A DNA stretch of 64,000 nt from Serratia marcescens (GTDB taxonomy: Bacteria; Pseudomonadota; Gammaproteobacteria; Enterobacterales; Enterobacteriaceae): the NCBI RefSeq assembly GCF_006715005.1, contig NZ_VFMJ01000001.1:5084001-5148000 (forward strand). Reading direction: 5' to 3'. Positions 52,501 to 60,705 of this stretch are shown here, piece by piece. The notes beneath the pieces are model-generated. The model had not been told where the DNA came from. It did no database searches and was given only the letters and a program-made list of their open reading frames with translations. Within the stretch, counting starts at the first letter, position 1. Each line of letters begins with the position of its first letter. The translations under genes were made by a program, and so were the position numbers.

Positions 52501-53334
52501 CGCGACTGGCCTTCGCTGATGCTGCGCTGCAAGTCGTGCTGGATGCTGGGGCAGAACCTCGGCAGGGTCGAGGCGGATCTGACCAATCGGGGCGATACCC
52601 TGACGCTGGATCACGGCCTGGTCGACACCGGCAAAGGGCGCATGAGCGCCACCGGCCTGTGGAAACAAAATGCGCAGGAAGAGCGCAGCTCGCTGAAAGG
52701 CAAGCTGCTCGGCGGCAAGATCGACGAAACCGCCGCCTTCTTCGGCATCACCATTCCGCTCAAGGGCGCGCCTTACGATGTGGATTTCGATCTGTACTGG
52801 CATGGCACGCCGTGGCAGCCACGGGTCGATACGCTGAGCGGCGCGCTGCAGGTCAAGATGGGCAAGGGCGAGATCGACAGCATGGGTGGCGGCCGCGCCG
52901 GTCAGCTGCTGCGACTGGTCAGCTTCGACGCCTTGCTGCGCAAGCTGCAGTTCGATTTCAGCGATACCTTTGGCAAAGGCTTCTACTTTGATTCCATCCG
53001 CAGTACCGCCTGGCTGAAAGATGGCATAATGCATACTGATAATCTATTGATCGACGGCCTGGCGGCGGATATCGCTATGAACGGCCAGATCGATCTGGCG
53101 CGCCGCCGCATCGATATGGAGGCGGTGGTGGCGCCGGCGATTTCGGCGACCGTCGGCGTGGCCACGGCGTTTGTCGTCAACCCGATCGTCGGCGCGGCGG
53201 TATTTGCCGCCTCGCAGGTGCTGGGGCCGCTGTGGAGCAAGATTTCGCTGATTCGCTACCATATCGGCGGCGATCTCGACCAGCCGAAGATCAATGAGGT
53301 ACTTCGTAAGGCAAAGGAGGATAAGGCGTCATGA
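49531..53334 (+). CDS. yhdP: AsmA-like lipid transport protein YhdP
   Basis: This 1267-residue protein is anchored by one N-terminal helix (about 5-27) and otherwise fills the periplasm with repeating beta structure of the AsmA/TamB/YhdP superfamily. It matches E. coli YhdP along its length, for example VTLALDVWQSLLHWRWQFRD, LVDYLSGAIQGGQVDNATLI and the C-terminal AVVAPAISATVGVATAFVVN. YhdP, with TamB and YdbH, moves phospholipids to the outer membrane. It starts at GTG 49531 behind AAGGAGAACTGC. Its stop overlaps the next ATG (ATGA). Confidence 0.96.
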   Translation: MRRLPGILLATGATLIVIVALLISGLRLMLPKLNDYRPQLLAQVEKLSGVPVRMDFVQGSWETFGPQLEVRNLSVTLPKSDVHIERVTLALDVWQSLLHWRWQFRDLTFYQFRLDLNATLGGDRQGDGLEPGKISDLMLRQLDHFDLRDSRISFLTPAGARAEFDIPQLTWLNGRDRHRAEGQISLSTLNGQHGVVQLRMDLRDNQGLLDTGTVYLQADNIDMKPWFTRWLRANTGLESADFSLAAWLQVQNGEIAGGHALLKQGAANWNTGAAQHRLDVDNLALSLRRQGTGWQLDVPQLRLSTDGQAWPQGVLSALWLPENTEFMGPAQNEELRVRATNLQLERLSALLPTFSFLSPDVLDRWNDLQPQGQVEALALDIPLKQPEKSRFQALWRDVSWQRWELLPGVNHFSGALSGGVENGRLTLGLAGSTLPYGDMFRAPLEISSARGALTWRYNDQGWELASQGLDVKAKSLWVNGDFRYQQPAKGDPWLNILAGIRLYDGADAWRYFPEPLMGKHLVDYLSGAIQGGQVDNATLIYSGDPQHFPYRKNEGQFEVFVPLRHATFQFQPGWPALTDLAIDLDFANEGLWMHAPQTRLGKVAGKNISAVIPDYLKERLLIDAEVAGAGSDVHDYFMQTPLHDSLGAALDQLQIGGDVSGRLHLDIPLDGELVKATGEVALNNNSLLIKPLDSELQKLSGKFRFDNGNLESDTLSANWFGQPVAVNFTTQEGDRDYKVNVGLKGDWQPGKFPGLPKEAADALSGSAPWQSQVAITLPHQGSASYDIGIDADLKKVSSHLPSPLDKTPGEALPVNVKVKGGLNGFMLTGSAGKQNRFNSEWRFDKKQVNLARAAWQTNGGGTPPLPAGKSMTLNLPALDGEQWLALLAPALKQGGGSGQVGGFSFPTTVALTTPQLLLGGQAWHKLTLSAEKQLGATLVSAKSDEVDGSLRVADRGPWRADINYLYYNPQFAETKNAAGTPPPSTEKVSFRDWPSLMLRCKSCWMLGQNLGRVEADLTNRGDTLTLDHGLVDTGKGRMSATGLWKQNAQEERSSLKGKLLGGKIDETAAFFGITIPLKGAPYDVDFDLYWHGTPWQPRVDTLSGALQVKMGKGEIDSMGGGRAGQLLRLVSFDALLRKLQFDFSDTFGKGFYFDSIRSTAWLKDGIMHTDNLLIDGLAADIAMNGQIDLARRRIDMEAVVAPAISATVGVATAFVVNPIVGAAVFAASQVLGPLWSKISLIRYHIGGDLDQPKINEVLRKAKEDKAS

Positions 53335-54191
53335 GGAATGCTAACGTTGCGTTGTTGCAGTTGTGCAGTGGCGATCAGGTGCGCGATAACCTGGCCCAGA
53401 TTGAACAGCAGATCAAGCAGCTCAATGCCGGGGTAAAACTGGTCATGACGCCGGAGAACGCGCTGCTGTTCGCCAACTCCGCGGCCTACCGCCAACAGGC
53501 GGAAAAACAGGGCGATGGCCCGCTGCAGAATGCGGTGCGCGAATTGGCGCGTCGCTATGGCGTGTGGTTGTTGGTGGGCTCGATGCCCTTGATCAGCCGC
53601 GAAAACCCGGAGCTTATCACTACCAGCAGCCTGTTGTTCGACGAGCAGGGCGAGATCCGCGCCCGCTACGACAAGCTGCACATGTTCGATGTGGACATCA
53701 ACGATGCGCACGGCCATTACCGCGAGTCGGATACCTACCAGCACGGGCAGCACCTCACGGTGGTGGATACGCCGGTCGGGCGTTTGGGCATGACCCTATG
53801 CTACGATCTGCGCTTCCCCGCGCTGTTCCAGGCGCTGCGGGCGCAGGGCGCCGAATTGATTTCGGTGCCGGCGGCCTTTACCCGGGTGACCGGCGAGGCG
53901 CATTGGGAAATCCTGCTGCGCGCCCGGGCGATCGAAAACCAGTGCATAATCCTGGCGCCGGCGCAGGTGGGGCGCCACGGGCAGACCCGCCGTACCTGGG
54001 GCCACACGCTGGCTGTCGACGGCTGGGGCAAGGTGTTGGCCGAGAACGCGGACGCCGTGGCGGCACTGAAGGTGCGCGTGGACACCGCCAGCCTGCAGCC
54101 CTTGCGGCAACAGATGCCGGTATTGCAGCACAACCGATTCCAGACGTCGCTGACGGCGCCGTCTGACACGTTATCCTCCAATCAAGAGTGA
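53331..54191 (+). CDS. Carbon-nitrogen hydrolase (Nit1-type, likely deaminated glutathione amidase)
   Basis: This 286-residue nitrilase-superfamily enzyme has the Glu-Lys-Cys triad: Glu42 in TPENALL, Lys115 in [11 protein letters not shown] and Cys157 in TLCYDLRFP. The HMFDVDI and RARAIENQC segments are typical of the Nit1/YbeM branch, which hydrolyses deaminated glutathione, a side product of transaminases. The start overlaps the yhdP stop by four bases and tldD follows after seven bases, so it is tightly co-translated. E. coli has its orthologue (ybeM) elsewhere, so function is inferred from family. Confidence 0.88.
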   Translation: MRNANVALLQLCSGDQVRDNLAQIEQQIKQLNAGVKLVMTPENALLFANSAAYRQQAEKQGDGPLQNAVRELARRYGVWLLVGSMPLISRENPELITTSSLLFDEQGEIRARYDKLHMFDVDINDAHGHYRESDTYQHGQHLTVVDTPVGRLGMTLCYDLRFPALFQALRAQGAELISVPAAFTRVTGEAHWEILLRARAIENQCIILAPAQVGRHGQTRRTWGHTLAVDGWGKVLAENADAVAALKVRVDTASLQPLRQQMPVLQHNRFQTSLTAPSDTLSSNQE

Positions 54192-54198
54192 AACCATT

Positions 54199-55644
54199 AT
54201 GAGCCTGACGTTTGTCAGTGAGCAGTTACTCGCTACCAACAAGCTGAGTCATCAAGACCTGTACTCGGTACTGGGTCAACTGGCAGAACGCCGTATCGAC
54301 TACGCCGATCTCTATTTCCAGTCCAGCTATCACGAAGCCTGGGTGATTGAGGACGGCATCATCAAGGATGGCTCTTACAATATCGACCAAGGCGTCGGCG
54401 TGCGCGCCGTCAGCGGCGAGAAGACCGGCTTCGCCTATGCCGATCAGATCACCCTGAATGCGCTGCAGCAGAGCGCCCAGGCGGCGCGCAGCATCGTGCG
54501 CGAGCAGGGCAACGGACGGGCTCACACTCTGGGCGAGATAGGTTACCGGGCGCTGTACCCGCTGCTCGATCCGCTGCAAAGCCTGCCGCGCGAAGAGAAA
54601 ATCGCGTTGCTGCACCGCGTCGACAAGGTGGCGCGCGCCGCCGATGCGCGGGTGCAGGAAGTGAACGCCAGCATCACCGGCGTTTACGAGCAGGTGTTGG
54701 TGGCTGCCACCGACGGCACGCTGGCGGCGGACGTTCGCCCGCTGGTGCGCCTTTCCGTCAGCGTGCTGGTGGAGCAGGATGGCAAGCGTGAGCGCGGCTC
54801 CAGCGGCGGCGGCGGCCGTTTCGGCTATGACTATTTCCTGGAAGCTGTCGACGGCGAGGTGCGCGCCGATGTTTATGCCCAAGAAGCGGTGCGTATGGCG
54901 CTGGTCAATCTCGGTGCAGTAGCGGCACCGGCCGGCAATATGCCGGTGGTGCTGGGGGCCGGCTGGCCGGGCGTACTGCTGCACGAGGCGGTGGGCCATG
55001 GCCTGGAAGGCGACTTCAACCGTCGCGGCACCTCGGTGTTCAGCGGCCATATGGGCGAACTGGTGGCTTCCGAGCTGTGCACCGTGGTGGATGACGGTAC
55101 CCTGCAGGGGCGCCGCGGTTCGCTGGCGATCGACGACGAAGGCGTGCCGGGCCAGTACAACGTGCTGATCGAAAACGGCGTGCTGAAAGGCTACATGCAG
55201 GACAAGCTCAACGCGCGGCTGATGGGCGTCGCGCCGACCGGCAACGGCCGCCGCGAGTCCTATGCGCATCTGCCGATGCCGCGCATGACCAATACCTACA
55301 TGCTGGCGGGCCAATCGACGCCGGAAGAGATCATCGCCAGCGTCGAGTACGGCCTGTACGCGCCGAACTTTGGCGGCGGCCAGGTGGACATCACCTCCGG
55401 CAAGTTCGTGTTCTCCACCACCGAAGCCTACCTGATCGAGAAAGGGCGTATCACCAAGCCGGTGAAAGGGGCGACGCTGATCGGCTCCGGCATCGAGGCG
55501 ATGCAGCAAATCTCGATGGTCGGCAACGATCTGGCGCTCGATAAAGGCGTGGGTGTGTGCGGCAAGGAAGGCCAGAGCGTGCCGGTGGGCGTCGGCCAGC
55601 CGACGCTGAAACTGGATACGCTCACCGTCGGCGGCACGGCGTAA
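54199..55644 (+). CDS. tldD: Metalloprotease subunit TldD
   Basis: This 481-residue protein pairs with TldE (PmbA) as a heterodimeric zinc protease that trims unfolded peptides and matures modified peptides such as microcin B17. The zinc motif [11 protein letters not shown] (first His about 262) is intact, as are the following [15 protein letters not shown] and [14 protein letters not shown] motifs. No tldE lies in the window, as expected since it is unlinked in E. coli. It ends the yhdP-nit-tldD run. Confidence 0.97.
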   Translation: MSLTFVSEQLLATNKLSHQDLYSVLGQLAERRIDYADLYFQSSYHEAWVIEDGIIKDGSYNIDQGVGVRAVSGEKTGFAYADQITLNALQQSAQAARSIVREQGNGRAHTLGEIGYRALYPLLDPLQSLPREEKIALLHRVDKVARAADARVQEVNASITGVYEQVLVAATDGTLAADVRPLVRLSVSVLVEQDGKRERGSSGGGGRFGYDYFLEAVDGEVRADVYAQEAVRMALVNLGAVAAPAGNMPVVLGAGWPGVLLHEAVGHGLEGDFNRRGTSVFSGHMGELVASELCTVVDDGTLQGRRGSLAIDDEGVPGQYNVLIENGVLKGYMQDKLNARLMGVAPTGNGRRESYAHLPMPRMTNTYMLAGQSTPEEIIASVEYGLYAPNFGGGQVDITSGKFVFSTTEAYLIEKGRITKPVKGATLIGSGIEAMQQISMVGNDLALDKGVGVCGKEGQSVPVGVGQPTLKLDTLTVGGTA

Positions 55645-55780
55645 TCTTTCCTCAAGGGGCCATGCACTGGCTCCTTCATCCCTTCCCCCTGTTGCGGCTG
55701 GCCGCATTCGTAACGCTAAGCGCGGCAGGACGCCGCAGTCCTACAGGCGTGCCTGCACCCAGTGATGGAATGAAATTGAC

Positions 55781-56572
55781 GTGGCGAAAAAACAGAGCAA
55801 TACGATGATGGCGCGCTTGGCTTTATCCGCCCAGCGTTGGCTGCTGTTGCTGGGGGTTCTTTCCCTGACGGGCTGCGCCCGTTCCGATGCGCTGTGGGGC
55901 GTGGTCGATAAGCTCTGCATGGCCAACTATCAGCAAAAGCGCGATCCGGCGCCGTGTGAACAGATTTATATGCCGCAGGGAAAAGCACAGGGCTTCAGCG
56001 TGCTGCAGAACCCGAGTTATCCCTATCACTTCATCCTGGTGCCGACGGCGCCGCTCTCCGGCATTGAAAGCCCGCAGCTGCTGGCTGGGGAACGGACGGA
56101 TTATTTTGGCTATGCGTGGCTGATGCGTTACCGGTTGGCCGCCGAGTATGGCGGGCCGGTGCCGGATGATATGTTGGGTATGGCGATCAACTCCGCTTAC
56201 GGCCGCAGCCAGAACCAATTGCACATTCACCTGACCTGCCTGCGCGAAGATGTACGGCGCCAATTGCAGGCAGAACGCCCTTATATACAGAAACAATGGC
56301 GCCCCTTGCCGGATAAGCTGTTGCGCCACACCTACTATGCCCGCCGCGTGATGCAGCCGACCGCCATGGGCATTTACCCGATTAAGGATCTGGCGGATTA
56401 TTTCCATCTGTCGCCGCAGCAGCTGGCGGAATATGGCGTGGCGTTAGTGCCCACCACGTTTGCCGGCCAACGGGGGTTTATCTTGCTGGCCTCGAAGCGC
56501 GGCTGGGACGTCGGCAACCGCGCCTCGGTAGAATCGCTGCTGGATAAAGAATGCGCGATTTTGCCACGTTGA
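55781..56572 (+). CDS. cdh: CDP-diacylglycerol diphosphatase, predicted lipoprotein
   Basis: This 263-residue enzyme (from GTG 55781; ATG 55805 also possible) resembles E. coli Cdh, which splits CDP-diacylglycerol into CMP and phosphatidate. Shared features include PCEQI after a Gln-rich run, the LAINSAYGRSQNQLHIHLTC active-site block with the HIH pair (148-150), and ARRVMQPTAM. Its N-terminus ends LLLLGVLSLTGC, a good lipobox with Cys32, and the following Ala would favour the outer membrane; the E. coli enzyme is instead a membrane-anchored protein. It lies between tldD and a convergent pglL-type gene. Confidence 0.88.
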   Translation: MAKKQSNTMMARLALSAQRWLLLLGVLSLTGCARSDALWGVVDKLCMANYQQKRDPAPCEQIYMPQGKAQGFSVLQNPSYPYHFILVPTAPLSGIESPQLLAGERTDYFGYAWLMRYRLAAEYGGPVPDDMLGMAINSAYGRSQNQLHIHLTCLREDVRRQLQAERPYIQKQWRPLPDKLLRHTYYARRVMQPTAMGIYPIKDLADYFHLSPQQLAEYGVALVPTTFAGQRGFILLASKRGWDVGNRASVESLLDKECAILPR

Positions 56573-56587
56573 TCTCTGTGTTCTTCC

Positions 56588-58252
56588 CTATCTGAACCGC
56601 ATATCCCGCGAAAACAGGAAAGCGGCTTCCCGCTGGCGAGCGTCGGCTTCCGCCTGAGCGCCCTGATAACGCAATATCGTGATCAGCGTGGCGTAGACGT
56701 TGGCGTCGATACGGCGCTGCAGATAGGCATCGGCCCACTGCCGATAGCCGGTCAACAGGGCATCATCACGCGTCTGGTTATAGACCAGCAGCGAATGAGA
56801 TTGCTCGTCGAAGGTTTTGCGCTCCCGATAGATCCAGGCGGCCGGCGCCGGCATCTGCTCGATGCTGTCGATGGTAGCCAGCATGGTGCGTTCCGATTGG
56901 GTGAGCGCCATGCGCCCTTGCCAGGCAAAGACCGCCATCACCAACACGCCGACCGCCGCCGTCGCCACCGGCAGGCTCAGGGCTTTGGCGAACGACAGCG
57001 GGCGGGGCGCGCCGGTTTGGCCGTCCAGCAGCGCCAGCAGCAGCAGAAACGCCAGCCAATGCGGCGCAGACAGATAGAAAGGGTATTCCAGCTGAGTGTG
57101 CACCAGCATTGGCAGCAGCACCAGAAACAGCCCGACGCGCGCACCGGCCGGCTGCTCGCGATCCCGTTGCCAGGCGCGTTTCAACAGCAGCGCGCCGGCG
57201 ATGAAGACGAGAACGATACCCGCCAGCGCCGGCAGGCCGCCCTCAACCCACCATAGCAGGATTTCATTGTGCGGATGCCCGGCGACTTCCAGCACTTCTC
57301 GCCAGGGCATTGCCTGCAGACGGAAGTGCGCGAAACTGTATTCAAAGCCGCCGTAGCCCCAGCCCAGCAGCGGTTTGGCCAGGATCATGCTCAGAGTATC
57401 TTGCAGCATTGTCAGACGTGAATAATTAGAGCCTTCGCGTGCGATAAGCTCCTGCTGGCCAGTGAACAGCCCCATCAGGCCAAGCGCCACGCCCAACAGC
57501 AGCGCGCCGCCGGCCCAGCGGCTTGCGGCCGGGCTCTGGTGGGCAAAGCGCCACAGCAGCAGCGCCGCCGCCAGGGCGCCACCCAGCCAGGCGGCGCGCG
57601 ACTGGATCAGCACCAGCAGGGCGGAGAAAGCGGTCAGCAAAACGAGCAGCGGGAGCTGCCGCCGCGTCGGCGTAGAGAGAGGGGCAAGCAGCAGCCAGAG
57701 CGCCAAAGCCAGCCCGGTGGCGATAAAGCTGCCCAGTACGTTCGGTTGCTGGAAGACGCCGTAGACCCGGCTGCCGTTAGGAGATACCCACGCTAGCGTG
57801 GGGGCGAACAGCTGTAGCGCCGCCAGCAACGCCTGAACGCTGACGGCGAACAGCAGGCCGTACAGCAACAGGTTGCGCTGCCGGGCTGTCAGGCGCAGCT
57901 GCAGGCAGGCGACATAGAACAGCCAGCCACCGAGCAGACCGGCGCAGCGCCACAGGGCGTCTTCACGCCACTCGGGGCGGGTATACAGCAGCGGCAGCGC
58001 CAGCACGGCGATGCCGAGCAGCAACAGGCGTGCGGTGGGGGTCAGCGAAAGACGAGCACGGCCAAGGCAAACGGTGAACGTCACGATCAGCGTGGTGAGC
58101 GCCATGATGCTCCAGGCCAGAATGTTTTGCGGCAGCGCCAGGCCGTCGCCGCCCATATTGGGGTAATAAACCGGCAGGATCACCGCCATCCAGATCAGCA
58201 GTAAGGTCAGCACGGCGATAGCCGGCGCCTTGGCGAGGGTTTTATCGGTCAT
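56588..58252 (-). CDS. PglL-type O-oligosaccharyltransferase / O-antigen ligase family protein
   Basis: This 554-residue protein has about 12 hydrophobic helices and the Wzy_C (ligase/polymerase) core motif: GWGYGGFEYSFAHF, then VAGHPHNEILLWWVEGGLPAL in the large periplasmic loop, plus PNGSRVYGVFQQPNVLGSF. The C-terminal ~100 residues form a soluble tail as in PglL/TfpO enzymes that put glycans on Ser or Thr of pilins and other periplasmic proteins. A WaaL-type ligase role is the alternative. No pilin or glycan gene lies nearby. ATG 58252 is followed upstream by 0.7 kb of AT-rich non-coding DNA, so the gene may be acquired. Confidence 0.82.
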   Translation of the reverse strand: MTDKTLAKAPAIAVLTLLLIWMAVILPVYYPNMGGDGLALPQNILAWSIMALTTLIVTFTVCLGRARLSLTPTARLLLLGIAVLALPLLYTRPEWREDALWRCAGLLGGWLFYVACLQLRLTARQRNLLLYGLLFAVSVQALLAALQLFAPTLAWVSPNGSRVYGVFQQPNVLGSFIATGLALALWLLLAPLSTPTRRQLPLLVLLTAFSALLVLIQSRAAWLGGALAAALLLWRFAHQSPAASRWAGGALLLGVALGLMGLFTGQQELIAREGSNYSRLTMLQDTLSMILAKPLLGWGYGGFEYSFAHFRLQAMPWREVLEVAGHPHNEILLWWVEGGLPALAGIVLVFIAGALLLKRAWQRDREQPAGARVGLFLVLLPMLVHTQLEYPFYLSAPHWLAFLLLLALLDGQTGAPRPLSFAKALSLPVATAAVGVLVMAVFAWQGRMALTQSERTMLATIDSIEQMPAPAAWIYRERKTFDEQSHSLLVYNQTRDDALLTGYRQWADAYLQRRIDANVYATLITILRYQGAQAEADARQREAAFLFSRDMRFR

Positions 58253-58939
58253 GGTTAACCTGCCATGTCTCGATATCGTTCAGTGAATGCATGTTATGAG
58301 AAATCCCTATCCTTATCCTGGTGTTTAAATTCGCTGAAGCTTCATTGCCATAAAATGTTTTATGGGAATTGAAAAGACTTCATATCGAAGCGATAAATAA
58401 TTTTTCCCTGTGAGTACGGGACGGCTTATATAAAAATGGGCGCCGTATTCAGTTACCTGCGCAACGGGTGTTTTCTTTGTTTGAAAAAGCAGGGTTGTCA
58501 TTTTCTCAAATTCATATCGGCCCAGTCAATTTTTAATCTTTTGTTTTATTTGTGCATATAAATCAATATGTTAATTTTGTTTTGTGCATAATGGAACGCC
58601 GTGTGTACGACAACGACCACTTGGGCCGGCAGGCGAGGTAGCCAATGAGGTTAGCATTTTTTTGTTAAATCGTTGTTGCCAATGACAGTCCGGCGGAAGT
58701 GATTTTATTTATCGCTGACAATCTCTGTATTTTATATTTTCTTTATCATGTCTGAATTTATTTTTATTAAGAATTTTCTTTGTTTTAATTGTTTTTTTTA
58801 AGTTTTATTTAATTTAATTTCATTAAGATTGTTCTGTGGTTATGGAAATTACGAGGAAATGGTCTGGCTATCCCTGTTGCCGCGATGTCAGGCGGAGTAA
58901 CGCGCCTGCCAAAGCGCGTTAATCCACTCTTCACAAACC
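58253..58939. other. AT-rich non-coding region between pglL-type and nucleoside hydrolase genes
   Basis: These 687 bases contain no convincing gene. Composition is sharply AT-rich, most of all 58500-58860 with long T and A runs, in contrast to GC-rich neighbours. Such DNA is typical of H-NS-bound, horizontally acquired segments or decayed genes. The promoter of the pglL-type gene must lie at its left end. Confidence 0.6.
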
Positions 58940-59881
58940 TCACTCCACTTCGCCAATCCGTTCCAGCGCATCCACCACCAGATCCCAGAATTTATCCTGA
59001 TCCAGTTTGACCGCGACTTGGGTGTGGCAGTCCGGCGGCGGCGGCGCGCGGAAGTCCGCGACCGTCATGCCCAACGTCAGGGTGCCGGTCAGCTCGATAT
59101 CCACCGGCGCTTTGCGCACCGTCATGACGCTCGGATCGATCACGTAGGCCACCGCGCAAGGATCGTGCACCGGCGGGGCGCTGAAGCCCTGCGCCTGCCG
59201 GTACATACGGCCAAAGAATGCCAGCAGCTCGCCGACGAAGGTGGCCGGCCGGGTGCCCAGGGCGGCGATGCGTTCGCAGACTGCCGACGTGGCCAAAGCC
59301 TGGTGGGTGAGATCCAGCCCGACCATGGTCAGCGGCCATTTTTCGTTAAACACGATGTGTGCCGCCTCGGGATCGATTTTGATATTGAACTCCGCCACCG
59401 CGCTCCAGTTGCCCACATGGTAGCCGCCACCCATCAGCACCACTTCCTTGACCCGTTCGGCAATGCGCGGCTCTTTACGCACCGCCATGGCGATATTGGT
59501 CAGGCCGCCGGTCGGCACCAGCGTTACGCTGCCGGGCGGGTGAGCCATCACGGTATCGATGATCAGGTCCACCGCGTGGCGCGAGTCCAGCTGCAGGTGG
59601 GGTTCCGGCAGCACCGGGCCATCGAGGCCGGAATCGCCGTGAATGTCGGGCGCCACTTCGATGTTGCGTACCAGCGGGCGCGGGCAGCCGGCGGCGAAGG
59701 GCACGCCGGTGATATTGGCGATGCGCGCCACCGCCAGCGCGTTGCGCGTCACTTTGTCCAGCGTCTGGTTACCCACCACGGTGGTGACCGCCAGCAGGTC
59801 GATCTGTGGATTGCCCCAGGCCAGCAGCAGGGCAATCGCGTCGTCATGCCCCGGGTCACAGTCCAGTATGATTTTTTTCAT
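58940..59881 (-). CDS. Ribonucleoside hydrolase (RihA/RihB type)
   Basis: This 313-residue IUNH-family hydrolase splits ribonucleosides into base and ribose. The calcium-binding N-terminus KIILDCDPGHDDAIALLLA, AVTTVVGNQTLDKVTRNALA, the NIKIDPEAAHIVF block and HDPCAVAYVIDP are all typical. Overall it is closest to the pyrimidine-preferring E. coli RihB/RihA enzymes, but the exact substrate is not certain. ATG 59881 is chosen by family start (MKKIILDCDPGHDD); the open frame extends to 59917. It is monocistronic here. Confidence 0.87.
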   Translation of the reverse strand: MKKIILDCDPGHDDAIALLLAWGNPQIDLLAVTTVVGNQTLDKVTRNALAVARIANITGVPFAAGCPRPLVRNIEVAPDIHGDSGLDGPVLPEPHLQLDSRHAVDLIIDTVMAHPPGSVTLVPTGGLTNIAMAVRKEPRIAERVKEVVLMGGGYHVGNWSAVAEFNIKIDPEAAHIVFNEKWPLTMVGLDLTHQALATSAVCERIAALGTRPATFVGELLAFFGRMYRQAQGFSAPPVHDPCAVAYVIDPSVMTVRKAPVDIELTGTLTLGMTVADFRAPPPPDCHTQVAVKLDQDKFWDLVVDALERIGEVE

Positions 59882-60025
59882 GGTTATTCCTGATACAGGG
59901 AGAGGTTCCCGCAGCATAGCGCAGCGCGGCGGCGTGGGATAATGCCGATGATGCTTTTGTTAACGGCATCAAAGCCTTGCCACTTTTACGATGTAATGAA
60001 ACGTAAATCCTCATCGTCGGGCTTT

Positions 60026-60047
60026 ACCCTGGAGTTTACTCCAGGGT
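60026..60047 (+). promoter_or_regulatory. MerR-family operator/promoter
   Basis: ACCCTGGAGT-TT-ACTCCAGGGT is a perfect 10+10-bp palindrome. It sits between a -35-like TTTACC (60023-60028) and a -10-like TACAGT (60049-60054) with 20-bp spacing. This over-long spacer with a central palindrome is the hallmark of MerR-type activators; the half sites resemble those of the ZntR/CadR/PbrR metal sensors. It lies 42 bases upstream of the zinc-ribbon gene. No MerR-type gene is in the window. Confidence 0.7.
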
Positions 60048-60088
60048 TTACAGTGAGCTTCAGCGTCAATGCACAGAGGAGAGGTGGG

Positions 60089-60364
60089 ATGAGCTTACTG
60101 AAAAGGTTGTTGGGGCAAGGCGGTGTTAACGGTGGTCATCAGCGCGCGGGCCACGGCGGGGGCCATCATGGTAACCGCTATAACCAGCATGGCGAGCCGG
60201 GGCCGCAGTGCCCGGAATGCCGGGCGGTGAATAAATCGGGCGCGCGTTATTGCCACCGCTGCGGTCAGCCGTTTGCCGCGGTGAGCGCCACCTGCGGCCA
60301 GTGCGCCGCACCGCTGCCGTCGGGCAGCCGCTTTTGCCCGCAGTGCGGCGGTGGTGTGCCGTGA
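60089..60364 (+). CDS. Small zinc-ribbon protein with His-rich segment
   Basis: This 91-residue protein starts MSLLKRLLGQ, then has a Gly/His/Asn-rich stretch (about 12-36) with GHGGGHHGN, and two zinc-ribbon half pairs: CPEC...CHRC (about 41-58) and CGQC...CPQC (about 69-87), eight Cys in all. It has no signal peptide or membrane helix. AGAGGAGAGGTGGG precedes ATG 60089. Its stop overlaps the GTG start of the next gene (GTGA). I do not recognise a named family; metal binding is clear from the residues, its role is not. Confidence 0.75.
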   Translation: MSLLKRLLGQGGVNGGHQRAGHGGGHHGNRYNQHGEPGPQCPECRAVNKSGARYCHRCGQPFAAVSATCGQCAAPLPSGSRFCPQCGGGVP

Positions 60365-60705
60365 ACCGGGGCGGTTGGACGCTCGCGCTGCTGCTGGGCG
60401 CCATGGCGCTGTGGACCGTGTTGGCCTGGGGCGTAGCCGGGGTGCTGGCCTGGCTCCCGGCGTTGGCGGAGGCGGCCGGGAACGCATCGTTGCCGGTGAA
60501 CGGTGCGCTGAGCCTGGTGCCGCAGACGGTGCTGGATGCCTGGCTGCCGTGGCTGAAACAGCTGGGCAGCGGGCTGGCGAGCTATTTTCCTCTGCTGCTG
60601 ACCTGGGCGGGCTACGCCGTCTGGCTGCTATGGGGCCTCGGCATGCTGGCGCTGGTGCTGCTGGGCACGCTGGCGCACCGTTATTTGAGCGGCGCTCAGC
60701 GATAG
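60361..60705 (+). CDS. Small two-helix membrane protein coupled to the zinc-ribbon gene
   Basis: This 114-residue protein starts at GTG 60361, which overlaps the previous stop (GTGA), so it is probably translated by re-initiation. It has two strong hydrophobic helices (about 6-32 and 76-108) joined by a loop of some 40 residues with Trp and Pro (NGALSLVPQTVLDAWLPWLK). No known motif is visible. Operon logic suggests it works with the zinc-ribbon protein, perhaps holding it at the membrane. It overlaps the tail of the convergent aaeR by ten bases. Confidence 0.65.
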   Translation: MNRGGWTLALLLGAMALWTVLAWGVAGVLAWLPALAEAAGNASLPVNGALSLVPQTVLDAWLPWLKQLGSGLASYFPLLLTWAGYAVWLLWGLGMLALVLLGTLAHRYLSGAQR

